Positions 57,255 through 64,000 of a stretch of 64,000 nucleotides of DNA are shown here, one piece after another. The DNA lies in contig NZ_JADWMY010000018.1 of the NCBI RefSeq assembly GCF_015767275.1, positions 1 to 64,000 of the forward strand. Direction: 5' to 3'. The notes under the pieces were generated by a model. That model ran no database searches and had not been told where the DNA came from. It worked only from the letters and a program-made list of their open reading frames with translations. Position 1 is the stretch's first letter. Each line of letters opens with the position of its first letter. Source of the stretch: Herbaspirillum sp. AP02. GTDB lineage: Bacteria > Pseudomonadota > Gammaproteobacteria > Burkholderiales > Burkholderiaceae_D. Both the position numbers and the translations under genes were made by a program.

Positions 57255-57273
57255 CCTGCACGCGAAGATCAGT

Positions 57274-58074
57274 TCAGGCGAACAGTCGTGCCAGCTCGAC
57301 GCCCGGTTCCGGCGCCCGCATGAAGGCTTCGCCGACCAGGAAGGCGTGGACGTCGGCGTCGCGCATGCGCTTGACGTCGTCCGGGGTCGCGATGGCCGAC
57401 TCGGTGACCACCAGTTTCTCCGGCGGGATGCGCGGCAGCAGGCCCAGCGTGGTATCGAGCGTGGTCTCAAAGGTGCGCAGGTTGCGGTTGTTGATGCCCA
57501 GCAGGCGGGTCTTGAGCTTGAGTGCCGCATCCAGCTCGGCGCTGTCATGCACTTCCACCAGTACGCTCATGCCCAGCTCGTGGGCGCAGGCTTCCATGTC
57601 GGCCATCAGGCCGTGGTCCAGGGCGGCCACGATCAGCAGGATGGCATCGGCGCCCCAGGAGCGGGCCTGGTAGATCTGGTAGTGGTCGACCATGAAATCC
57701 TTGCGCAGGACCGGCAGCGCGCAGGCGGCGCGGGCCTGCTTGAGATAGTCGGGCGCCCCCTGGAAGAACTGCTCGTCGGTCAGGACCGACAGGCAGGCCG
57801 CGCCGTGGGTGGCATAGCTGACGGCGATCTCGGCCGGCTTGAAATCGGGGCGGATCACGCCCTTGGAGGGGGAGGCCTTCTTGACCTCGGCAATCACGCC
57901 GGCCTGGCCGTTGGCGATCTTGTCGCGCAGGCTGGCCTCGAAGTTGCGCAGTTCGGAGCGCAGTTCGCTGTCGGTTTCGACGTCGCGGCGCAGGCTGGCC
58001 AGGTCGCGCTGCTTTTGCGCGATGCGGATTTCCTCGGCCTTGACGTCGAGGATCTTGTTGAGGATGTCGGACAT
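57274..58074 (-). CDS. trpC: Indole-3-glycerol phosphate synthase
   Basis: A 266-residue TIM-barrel enzyme closing the indole ring. Signatures: [12 protein letters not shown] (about 67-78), LPVLRKDF and the late [11 protein letters not shown] and VTESAI strands. It is monofunctional, not fused to TrpF. It is the last gene of the leftward trpE-G-D-C operon, 16 bp after trpD. The ATG at 58074 fits the family; a longer frame upstream is a shadow of trpD. Confidence 0.96.
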   Translation of the reverse strand: MSDILNKILDVKAEEIRIAQKQRDLASLRRDVETDSELRSELRNFEASLRDKIANGQAGVIAEVKKASPSKGVIRPDFKPAEIAVSYATHGAACLSVLTDEQFFQGAPDYLKQARAACALPVLRKDFMVDHYQIYQARSWGADAILLIVAALDHGLMADMEACAHELGMSVLVEVHDSAELDAALKLKTRLLGINNRNLRTFETTLDTTLGLLPRIPPEKLVVTESAIATPDDVKRMRDADVHAFLVGEAFMRAPEPGVELARLFA

Positions 58075-58090
58075 GGGCTTCCTTGTCGGA

Positions 58091-59128
58091 TTAGTGTTTG
58101 CCGCCAAGCTGGCGCGTGACTTGCACGAACTGGTCCAGCTTGGCGCGGGCGGCGCCGGAGGCGATGGTGGCGCGCGCGGTGGCCAGGCCATCGGCAATCG
58201 AGGGGGCCACGCCGGCTGCATACAGGGCGGTGGCGGCATTGATCAGTACGATGTCGTGCACCGGACCGGGTTGCCCGCGCAGGGCTTCGAAGATTTTCTC
58301 CTTGGACTCGGTCGAGTTTGCCACCTGCAGGTTGCGGCTGGCGAACATGGACAGACCGTAGTCTTCCGGGTGGATTTCATATTCGCGGATCTCGCCATTG
58401 ACCAGCTCGCCCACCATGGTGGCACCGCCCAGGGTGACTTCGTCGAGGTTGTCGCGACCCCAGACCACGATGGCGTGCTGCGCGCCCAGGCGCTGCAGCA
58501 CGCGCACCTGGATACCGACCAGGTCGGCATGGAATACGCCCATCAGGATATTGGGGGCGCCGGCCGGATTGGTCAGCGGGCCCAGGATGTTGAAGATGGT
58601 GCGCACGCCCAGCTCCTTGCGCACCGGGGCGGCGTGCTTCATGGCGGCGTGGTGATTGGGAGCGAACATGAAGCCGATGCCGCTCTGGGCGATCGATTGC
58701 GCCACCTGTTCCGGCTGCAGGTTGATGTCCGCGCCCAGGGCTTCGAGCACGTCGGCGCTGCCTGAGGAGGAGGACACGCTGCGCCCGCCGTGCTTGGCTA
58801 CGCGTGCGCCGGCGGCTGCGGCCACGAACATGGAAGCGGTGGAGATGTTGAAGGTATGCGCGCCGTCGCCGCCGGTGCCGACGATGTCGAGCAGGCCGGT
58901 GGTGTCGGCCATCGGCACCTTGGTGGCGAATTCGCGCATGACCTGCGCGGCGGCGGCGATCTCGCCGATGCTTTCCTTTTTCACGCGCAGGCCCATGGTG
59001 AGGGCGGCGATCATGACCGGCGACATCTCGCCGCCCATGATCTGGCGGAACAGGGTCAGCATTTCGTCGTGGAAGATTTCGCGGTGTTCGATACAGCGCA
59101 ACAGCGCTTCTTGCGGGGTGATAGGCAT
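58091..59128 (-). CDS. trpD: Anthranilate phosphoribosyltransferase
   Basis: A 345-residue enzyme transferring phosphoribose from PRPP to anthranilate. The glycine-rich PRPP loop [17 protein letters not shown] (about 82-98) and [21 protein letters not shown] are diagnostic. It is not fused with the glutaminase, which is separate (trpG). It follows trpG by 38 bp. Confidence 0.96.
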   Translation of the reverse strand: MPITPQEALLRCIEHREIFHDEMLTLFRQIMGGEMSPVMIAALTMGLRVKKESIGEIAAAAQVMREFATKVPMADTTGLLDIVGTGGDGAHTFNISTASMFVAAAAGARVAKHGGRSVSSSSGSADVLEALGADINLQPEQVAQSIAQSGIGFMFAPNHHAAMKHAAPVRKELGVRTIFNILGPLTNPAGAPNILMGVFHADLVGIQVRVLQRLGAQHAIVVWGRDNLDEVTLGGATMVGELVNGEIREYEIHPEDYGLSMFASRNLQVANSTESKEKIFEALRGQPGPVHDIVLINAATALYAAGVAPSIADGLATARATIASGAARAKLDQFVQVTRQLGGKH

Positions 59129-59166
59129 GTCTGGTCTCTTTTTGGTGTTGTGGTCCCGGCGCGGCC

Positions 59167-59742
59167 TCAGCCGTGGGCGCTGCCGGTCAGGAAGTTCTTG
59201 AGCAGGGCATGGCCGTGCTCGGAGAGGATGGACTCGGGGTGGAACTGCACGCCTTGCAGATCGAACTGCTTGTGGCGTACGCCCATGATCTCGCCGTCGT
59301 CGGTCCAGGCGGTCACTTCCAGGCAGTCCGGCAGCGTGGCGCGTTCGATGGCCAGCGAGTGGTAGCGGATCACGGTGTAGGGCGAGGGCAGGTCCTTGAA
59401 GACGCCCACGCCGGTATGGGCGATTTTCGATGTCTTGCCATGCATGACCTGCTTGGCGCGCACGATGTTGCCGCCGAAGGCTTCGCCGATGGCCTGGTGG
59501 CCGAGGCAGACACCCAGGATGGGCAGCTTGCCCGAGAATTCCTTCAACAGGTCTACGCAGATGCCGGCTTCCTTGGGGCTGCAGGGGCCGGGGGAGAGGC
59601 AGATGCGCTCGGGATTGAGCTGCTTGATGTCATCCAGCGTGATCTCGTCATTGCGGATGGTCAGCACCTCCTCGCCGAGTTCGCCGAAGTATTGCACCAG
59701 GTTGTAGGTGAAGGAGTCGTAGTTGTCGATCATCAGCAGCAT
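59167..59742 (-). CDS. trpG: Anthranilate synthase component II (glutaminase)
   Basis: A 191-residue class I amidotransferase supplying ammonia to TrpE. Nucleophile Cys is in [16 protein letters not shown] (about residue 79), and the His-Glu partners are in [13 protein letters not shown] (about 170-172). The ATG follows the trpE TAA with no gap, so translation is coupled. In many bacteria this subunit also serves PabB. Confidence 0.96.
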   Translation of the reverse strand: MLLMIDNYDSFTYNLVQYFGELGEEVLTIRNDEITLDDIKQLNPERICLSPGPCSPKEAGICVDLLKEFSGKLPILGVCLGHQAIGEAFGGNIVRAKQVMHGKTSKIAHTGVGVFKDLPSPYTVIRYHSLAIERATLPDCLEVTAWTDDGEIMGVRHKQFDLQGVQFHPESILSEHGHALLKNFLTGSAHG

Positions 59743-61239
59743 TTAGATTTCTCCGTCCAGGCCATCTTGCACTTGTTCAGCGGCACGCAATACGGCGCGC
59801 GCCTTGTTTTCGGTTTCTTCCCATTCCATTTCCGGCACCGAGTCGGCCACGATGCCGGCGGCGGCTTGCACGTACAGCGTGCCATCCTTGATGACACCGG
59901 TACGGATGGCGATGGCCACGTCCATCTCGCCGCCGAAGGAGAGATAGCCGCAGGCGCCGCCGTAGATGCCGCGCTTGCTGGGTTCGAGCTCGTCGATGAT
60001 TTCCATGGCCCGTACCTTGGGCGCGCCCGACAGGGTGCCGGCGGGGAAGGTGGCCTTGAGCACATCCAGGTTGGACATGCCGGGCTTGAGGATGCCTTCG
60101 ACGTTGGAGACAATGTGCTGCACGTGGGAGTATTTTTCGATCACCATCTGGTCGGTGACCTTGACGCTGCCGGTGGTGGCGATGCGGCCGATGTCGTTGC
60201 GGGCCAGATCGATCAGCATGACGTGCTCGGCGATTTCCTTGGGATCGGACAGCAATTCGCGGGCCAGCTGTTCGTCGCGTTCGATGGTGGAACCGCGCGG
60301 GCGGGTGCCGGCCAGCGGGCGGATGGTGATCTTCTTCTGGCCTTCGCCGATGGATTCGTTGCGCACCAGGATTTCCGGCGAGGCGCCGACGATCTGCATG
60401 TCGCCGAAGTTGTAGAAGTACATGTAGGGCGAGGGGTTCAGCGAACGCAGCGCGCGGTACAGCATCAGCGGCGAATCGACGTAGGACTTCTTCAGGCGCT
60501 GGCCGATCTGCACCTGCATCAGGTCGCCGGCCATCACGTATTCCTTGGCGCGGGCCACGGCCTTGAGATATTCATCCTTGGGGAATTCGCGGATGGTCTC
60601 GGTGCGCACCGAACCGGTGGTGACCGGTGCGTCGGCCGGGCGGCGCAGCATGGCGCGCAGGTCGCGCAGGCGTTGGCGGCCGCGGGAGAAGGCTTCCGGT
60701 TGGGTAGGATCGGCGTAGACGATCAGGTAGAGCTTGCCGGAGAGGTTGTCGATGACCGCCAGTTCTTCGGTCAGCAGCAGCTGGATGTCGGGCAGGCCCA
60801 GGGTATCGGGCGGGGCGCTGTCTTCCAGGCGCTTTTCGATGTAGCGCACGGCGTCGTAGCCGAAGTAGCCGGCCAGGCCGCCGCAGAAGCGCGGCATGCC
60901 GGGGCGGATGGCGACCTTGAAGCGGGACTGGTATTCGGAAATGAATTCCAGCGCATTGCCTTCGGCGGTCTCGATGACCACGTCATTCTTCAGGACCTCG
61001 ATCTGCTTGCCGCTGCAGCGGATCTTGGTGGAGGCGGGCAGGCCGATGAAGGAGTAGCGGCCAAAGCGCTCGCCACCCACGACAGACTCCAGCAGGAAGG
61101 TGTTCTTGCCAGTGTTGTGGCTCTGGGCCAGCTTGAGATAGAGCGTCAGCGGGGTTTCCAGGTCGGCGAAGGCTTCGGCGATCAGGGGGATGCGGTTGTA
61201 GCCTTCGGTGGCCAGCGATTTGAATTCGAGTTCGGTCAT
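59743..61239 (-). CDS. trpE: Anthranilate synthase component I
   Basis: A 498-residue chorismate-utilising enzyme. An N-terminal regulatory domain contains the LLES region (about residue 48) expected for tryptophan feedback. The catalytic half has the motifs RPLAGTRPRG, LIDLARNDIGRI and GAPKVRAMEIIDELE. GGAG precedes the ATG by six bases. The preceding 290 bp contain a leader peptide and attenuator-like hairpins. It is first of trpE-G-D-C. Confidence 0.97.
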   Translation of the reverse strand: MTELEFKSLATEGYNRIPLIAEAFADLETPLTLYLKLAQSHNTGKNTFLLESVVGGERFGRYSFIGLPASTKIRCSGKQIEVLKNDVVIETAEGNALEFISEYQSRFKVAIRPGMPRFCGGLAGYFGYDAVRYIEKRLEDSAPPDTLGLPDIQLLLTEELAVIDNLSGKLYLIVYADPTQPEAFSRGRQRLRDLRAMLRRPADAPVTTGSVRTETIREFPKDEYLKAVARAKEYVMAGDLMQVQIGQRLKKSYVDSPLMLYRALRSLNPSPYMYFYNFGDMQIVGASPEILVRNESIGEGQKKITIRPLAGTRPRGSTIERDEQLARELLSDPKEIAEHVMLIDLARNDIGRIATTGSVKVTDQMVIEKYSHVQHIVSNVEGILKPGMSNLDVLKATFPAGTLSGAPKVRAMEIIDELEPSKRGIYGGACGYLSFGGEMDVAIAIRTGVIKDGTLYVQAAAGIVADSVPEMEWEETENKARAVLRAAEQVQDGLDGEI

Positions 61240-61394
61240 GTTTCACTCCAGACCGCCATTGTAGGGTACGCAGCGCTGGCCACCGGGCGGCGCGCAGGCG
61301 CAATGAGCGCGATGCACACGAAGCACGTGGACAGGTGCGGACTCTCGTCAGCGGTGTCGTTGTTTGAATTGCGGGAAATGCAGGGGATGCGGTA

Positions 61395-61432
61395 CTACAA
61401 CAAACGACCCGGCGCGCAGGTGCGGCCAGGTC
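61395..61432 (-). terminator. Candidate trp attenuator terminator
   Basis: RNA arms GACCUGGC (61432-61425) and GCCGGGUC (61413-61406), with one G-U pair and an inner CGC/GCG stem around ACCU, then GUUUGUUGU. An alternative 7-bp stem UCCAGGC (61456-61450) with GCCUGGA (61437-61431) shares two bases with its left arm; the CCAGG of that segment can also pair with CCUGG inside the terminator arm. The U-tract is interrupted, so strength is uncertain. Confidence 0.6.
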
Positions 61433-61442
61433 CAGGCGTCAA

Positions 61443-61529
61443 TCACTGAGCCTGGAATTGCCAGCGTCGCCACAGCCAGGCCTCAGGGGCGGCTGTAGTT
61501 TGTGCGGTACGTTTGTTGTTGCGAAACAT
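61443..61529 (-). CDS. trpL: trp leader peptide candidate
   Basis: A 28-codon ORF upstream of trpE encoding MFRNNKRTAQTTAAPEA, then WLWRRW, then QFQAQ: three Trp in six residues. Tryptophan is otherwise rare, so this placement is highly suggestive of ribosome-mediated attenuation. The Trp codons lie in a segment (GCCTGG) able to pair with CCAGGC near the end of the ORF, giving a 1:2 stem. No strong Shine-Dalgarno precedes the ATG, which lies about 22 bases from the predicted transcript start. Too short for routine annotation. Confidence 0.65.
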   Translation of the reverse strand: MFRNNKRTAQTTAAPEAWLWRRWQFQAQ

Positions 61530-61557
61530 GGATGTGGGGTCGCGGTTCGATCTTTGG

Positions 61558-61587
61558 TCTATCGACCGGTGGCTGACAGGGTGTCAA
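61558..61587 (-). promoter_or_regulatory. Candidate trp operon promoter
   Basis: Perfect -35 TTGACA (61587-61582), 18-bp spacer and a weak -10 GATAGA (61563-61558) on the minus strand. The -35 overlaps the gph stop codon. It predicts a start near 61551. Confidence 0.5.
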
Positions 61588-62264
61588 TCCACCGAGATTT
61601 GCTGCGCTGCTTCTACAAGCGTCGAAACTATACCATCCGAATCGACGTCGTGTATAGGTTCACCGTGGTTGTATCCATACGGAACATTCAGGACACGGCA
61701 TCCCGCTGCACGGGCGGCCTGGGCGTCATTGCTGGAGTCGCCGATGGCGACCACCTGGGCCGGGGCCAGGGCGAAATCCTCGCACACCTGCAACAGCGGC
61801 ATGGGGTCGGGCTTCTTGCGGGGGAAGGAGTCGCCACCATAGACGATCTCGAAGAAGCCGGAGAGGCCCTTCTTTTCCAGCAGCGGCACGGCGAAGGCCA
61901 GCGGCTTGTTGGTCACGCAGGCCAGGCGCAGGCCTTTCTCGCGCATGGCCTGCAGGCCTTCGAGCACGCCCGGGTAGAGCGCGGAATAGTCACCGTTGAT
62001 GGCCAGGTAGTGCTCGGTATAGGCATCCAGTGCCTGCTGGAAGTATTGCGCCGCTTCGTCTTCGGGATAGTCCACGGCCAGTACCCGGCGGATCAGGTTT
62101 TCCGTTCCCTTGCCGACGAAGTTGACGATGGTTTCCTGCGACAGGGGCGTCAGGCCCAACTCCGCACGCATGCGGTTGACTGCGACATGGAAGTCGGCTG
62201 CGGTGTCCAGCATGGTGCCGTCGAGGTCGATGATGGCGGCTTTGATGTTGGTCAGCTTGCTCAT
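61584..62264 (-). CDS. gph: Phosphoglycolate phosphatase
   Basis: A 226-residue HAD-superfamily phosphatase. The nucleophile motif is DLDGTMLDT (Asp13, Asp15), followed by the ACVTNKP motif II and the GDSSNDAQAARAAG motif IV region. It removes phosphate from 2-phosphoglycolate produced by DNA repair or oxygenase activity. It lies 69 bp after rpe on the same strand and just before the trp operon, the normal order in betaproteobacteria. Confidence 0.93.
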   Translation of the reverse strand: MSKLTNIKAAIIDLDGTMLDTAADFHVAVNRMRAELGLTPLSQETIVNFVGKGTENLIRRVLAVDYPEDEAAQYFQQALDAYTEHYLAINGDYSALYPGVLEGLQAMREKGLRLACVTNKPLAFAVPLLEKKGLSGFFEIVYGGDSFPRKKPDPMPLLQVCEDFALAPAQVVAIGDSSNDAQAARAAGCRVLNVPYGYNHGEPIHDVDSDGIVSTLVEAAQQISVD

Positions 62265-62333
62265 GTGCGCGGGAAACCTCGTGGTCGGTTCGTCAATGGA
62301 TGGCGGGTTGGGGCAAAGGCAGAAGGGGCGGGC

Positions 62334-62999
62334 TCAGACCTGCGCCAGTTCGGCGCGCATGGCGTCGATCACGGCCTTGTAGTCGGGCTTGCCGAAGATG
62401 GCGGAACCGGCCACGAAGGTGTCGGCGCCGGCACGGGCGGCGGCGGCGATGTTCTCGACCTTGATGCCGCCATCGACTTCCAGCAGGATGTCGCGGCCGG
62501 ATTCATCGATGCGGCGGCGCACTTCGGCGATCTTCTTCAGCGCTTCGGGAATGAAGGACTGGCCACCGAACCCGGGGTTCACCGACATGATCAGGACCAT
62601 GTCCAGCTTGTCCATGACGTGATCCAGATAGTGCAGTGGCGTGCCGGGGTTGAACACCAGGCCGGCCTTGCAGCCGTTGTCTCGGATCAGTTGCAGCGAG
62701 CGGTCGATGTGCTCGGAGGCTTCCGGGTGGAAGGTGATCAGGTTGGCGCCGGCCTTGGCGAAGTCGGGGATGATGCGGTCCACCGGCTTGACCATCAGAT
62801 GAACGTCGATGGGGACCTGTACGTGCGGGCGGATCGCTTCGCACACCAGCGGGCCGATGGTCAGGTTGGGCACGTAATGGTTGTCCATCACGTCGAAGTG
62901 GATGAAATCGGCGCCGGCGGCGACGACATTGCGCACTTCTTCACCCAGGCGGGCGAAATCGGCGGACAGGATGCTGGGGGCGATACGATAGGTCGGCAT
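62334..62999 (-). CDS. rpe: Ribulose-phosphate 3-epimerase
   Basis: A 221-residue TIM-barrel metalloenzyme interconverting ribulose 5-phosphate and xylulose 5-phosphate. Motifs: [42 protein letters not shown] and [12 protein letters not shown]. It is first of the leftward rpe-gph pair and divergent from apaG. Confidence 0.96.
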   Translation of the reverse strand: MPTYRIAPSILSADFARLGEEVRNVVAAGADFIHFDVMDNHYVPNLTIGPLVCEAIRPHVQVPIDVHLMVKPVDRIIPDFAKAGANLITFHPEASEHIDRSLQLIRDNGCKAGLVFNPGTPLHYLDHVMDKLDMVLIMSVNPGFGGQSFIPEALKKIAEVRRRIDESGRDILLEVDGGIKVENIAAAARAGADTFVAGSAIFGKPDYKAVIDAMRAELAQV

Positions 63000-63207
63000 G
63001 GCTGTAAAGAAAGGATGGCTGAATCGACGGCGGCCCCGGCGCTGCGCTGAGGCGGCAAAGCTGCTATTTTACCCTGTCGCCGGGCGCTGACGCGCTGACG
63101 GAACGTTGCGGCTTGCGCTGCGTGACGAATTCGTGTGCAATCGGGGATGGTCGCTGCGAGTTTTCTTCATGCCCGGCCCGACATAACGACAACACAGGAA
63201 AAATCCC

Positions 63208-63582
63208 ATGGCAGCGTACGAGTTCACGGTGACGGTCAAGACCCAGTACCTGGAGGAACAATCCGATCCATCGCGTTCGCACTACGTGTTCGCCTATGCG
63301 ATCACCATCGCCAACACCGGCACCGTGCCGGCCCAGCTGATCTCGCGCCATTGGGTGATCACCGATGCCAACAACCATGTCGAGGAAGTGCGCGGGCTGG
63401 GTGTGGTAGGCCATCAGCCCTTCCTGCAACCGGGCGAACAGTTCGAATACACCAGCGGTACCTCGCTCAAGACGCCACAGGGCAGCATGCACGGTGAATA
63501 CTTCTGCGTGGCCGAGGATGGCGAACAGTTCGACGCCCGGATTCCCGAGTTCGTCCTGTCCCTTCCGCGCACGCTCCACTGA
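63208..63582 (+). CDS. apaG: ApaG/ApaH-associated protein
   Basis: A 124-residue single-domain protein (fibronectin-III-like fold, formerly CorD) with the family motifs YAITIANTGTVPAQLISRHWVI, GVVGHQPFLQPGE and FEYTSGTSLKTPQGSM. It is associated with magnesium/cobalt efflux phenotypes, though the biochemical role is unresolved. AGGA precedes the ATG. It is divergent from rpe, with mltA-like sequence downstream as in related genomes. Confidence 0.95.
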   Translation: MAAYEFTVTVKTQYLEEQSDPSRSHYVFAYAITIANTGTVPAQLISRHWVITDANNHVEEVRGLGVVGHQPFLQPGEQFEYTSGTSLKTPQGSMHGEYFCVAEDGEQFDARIPEFVLSLPRTLH

Positions 63583-63614
63583 AATGAAGGTTTTGGAGTC
63601 GGCCAGCGGATTTT

Positions 63615-63779
63615 TCAGCGCTGGTCGCTGTCTGTCGTCTCTCGTGCCTGCTGCTGTGCCTGCCGTTGCCGGGTGACGGGTCTGCCGTTCTTCTCCTTGC
63701 GGCCCGAGAACATGGTCCACCAGACGATGAAGACCAGCAGGAAAAAGGCGGCGCAGGCCTCCAGGATCAACCACAACAT
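63615..63779 (-). CDS. 54-residue single-span membrane protein
   Basis: MLWLILEACAAFFLLVFIVW forms a clear membrane helix (about 2-22), followed by a basic, Gln/Arg-rich tail (SGRKEKNGRP...) to residue 54. GGAG lies eight bases before the ATG, an ideal ribosome-binding site. Its start codon overlaps the proposed mltA start on the other strand within CATG, and its upstream signals lie inside mltA coding sequence. The function is unknown; the positive tail would face the cytoplasm. Confidence 0.65.
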   Translation of the reverse strand: MLWLILEACAAFFLLVFIVWWTMFSGRKEKNGRPVTRQRQAQQQARETTDSDQR

Positions 63780-64000
63780 GAATTTGTCTCCGATGTCATT
63801 GAATCGTTTGAATCGCTTGAATCACCCCTTCAGCCTCGCCTCGCTCAGGCGCCTCAGTGTACCCGCATTGGCCGTCTCGGTCGCCGTCCTGCTGGCGGCC
63901 TGCCAGACGACGCCGTTGACTACGCCGCCGGTGAGCCAGCCGCCGGCCAAGCCGACCGCCCAGCCGGGCCCGGCCATGCGCGCCACCACCTTCTCGCAAT
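63778..64000 (+). CDS. mltA: Lipoprotein N-terminus, probable membrane-bound lytic transglycosylase A (partial)
   Basis: Runs off the right edge. The visible 74 codons give a Leu/Asn-rich start (three LNR/LNH repeats), a hydrophobic signal segment and the lipobox VLLAACQTT, then a Pro/Thr-rich linker leading to AMRATTFSQ. Position directly after apaG and the lipoprotein linker match mltA of betaproteobacteria; the catalytic domain is outside the window. ATG 63778 has AGGA 11 bases upstream; ATG 63793 is the alternative. Confidence 0.6.
   Translation, partial: MNLSPMSLNRLNRLNHPFSLASLRRLSVPALAVSVAVLLAACQTTPLTTPPVSQPPAKPTAQPGPAMRATTFSQ

Larger units (their letters stand above)
61240..61583 (-). 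promoter_or_regulatory. trp operon leader/attenuator region
   Basis: The 344-bp gap between gph and trpE holds, in transcription order, a TTGACA promoter (61587-61558), a 28-codon Trp-rich leader ORF (61529-61443), a candidate antiterminator stem (61456-61431) and a terminator hairpin (61432-61395). About 155 bp without recognised elements follow before trpE. Confidence 0.7.

Overview
The window is typical high-GC, gene-dense chromosomal DNA of a betaproteobacterium. The gene orders ubiE-Tim44-ubiJ-ubiB, TPR-lolB-ispE-tRNA(Gln)-prs-rplY, rpe-gph-trpEGDC and ptsN-hprK-rapZ, together with protein style, point to Oxalobacteraceae, most likely Herbaspirillum or a close relative. That placement is an inference from synteny and was not searched. 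About 50 ordinary protein genes, two tRNA genes (Arg-ACG and Gln-TTG), one REP-associated transposase and several very small ORFs are supported. No CRISPR array, prophage or rRNA is seen.

Layout. 1-2.6 kb: an 86-bp tandem array of 19-codon micro-ORFs, a LysR/SDR divergent pair, and a fifth solitary micro-ORF. 2.5-9.2 kb: a response regulator, histidine kinase and periplasmic binding protein run left, divergent from an RND efflux pump that has no adaptor gene nearby. 9.2-20 kb: a small envelope protein, tRNA-Arg, mdoD, periplasmic asparaginase, AMP nucleosidase, an MFS/LysR divergent pair, nhaR, a zinc-ribbon protein and a TerC-family membrane protein. 20-27.3 kb: a RAYT transposase between REP-like repeats, then gltB-gltD (ammonia assimilation). 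27.5-41.4 kb: M61 peptidase, rplY, prs, tRNA-Gln, ispE, lolB, a TPR lipoprotein, mutM-mutY, rapZ, hprK, ptsN, pagP and queF. 41.5-48.9 kb: ilvA with a structured leader, a YqaA-like membrane protein, a two-gene micro-operon, a 1333-residue FAD/Fe-S oxidoreductase and a HIT protein. 49-53.8 kb: the ubiquinone genes ubiE, ubiJ and ubiB with a DUF971 and a Tim44-like gene. 53.9-57.2 kb: a DHA2-type MFS pump and a second LysR/SDR pair. 57.3-64 kb: trpC-trpD-trpG-trpE preceded by what looks like a complete tryptophan attenuator, then gph, rpe, apaG and the start of mltA with an opposing small membrane-protein ORF.

The most unusual signals are (1) the 86-bp micro-ORF array and its solitary relative near 2.5 kb; (2) a 28-codon leader peptide containing W-L-W-R-R-W with alternative hairpins upstream of trpE; (3) a promoter/hairpin/terminator cassette upstream of ilvA; (4) a palindrome-controlled pair of micro-ORFs at 43.9-44.2 kb; and (5) a 54-residue membrane-protein ORF whose start codon overlaps the mltA start on the opposite strand.
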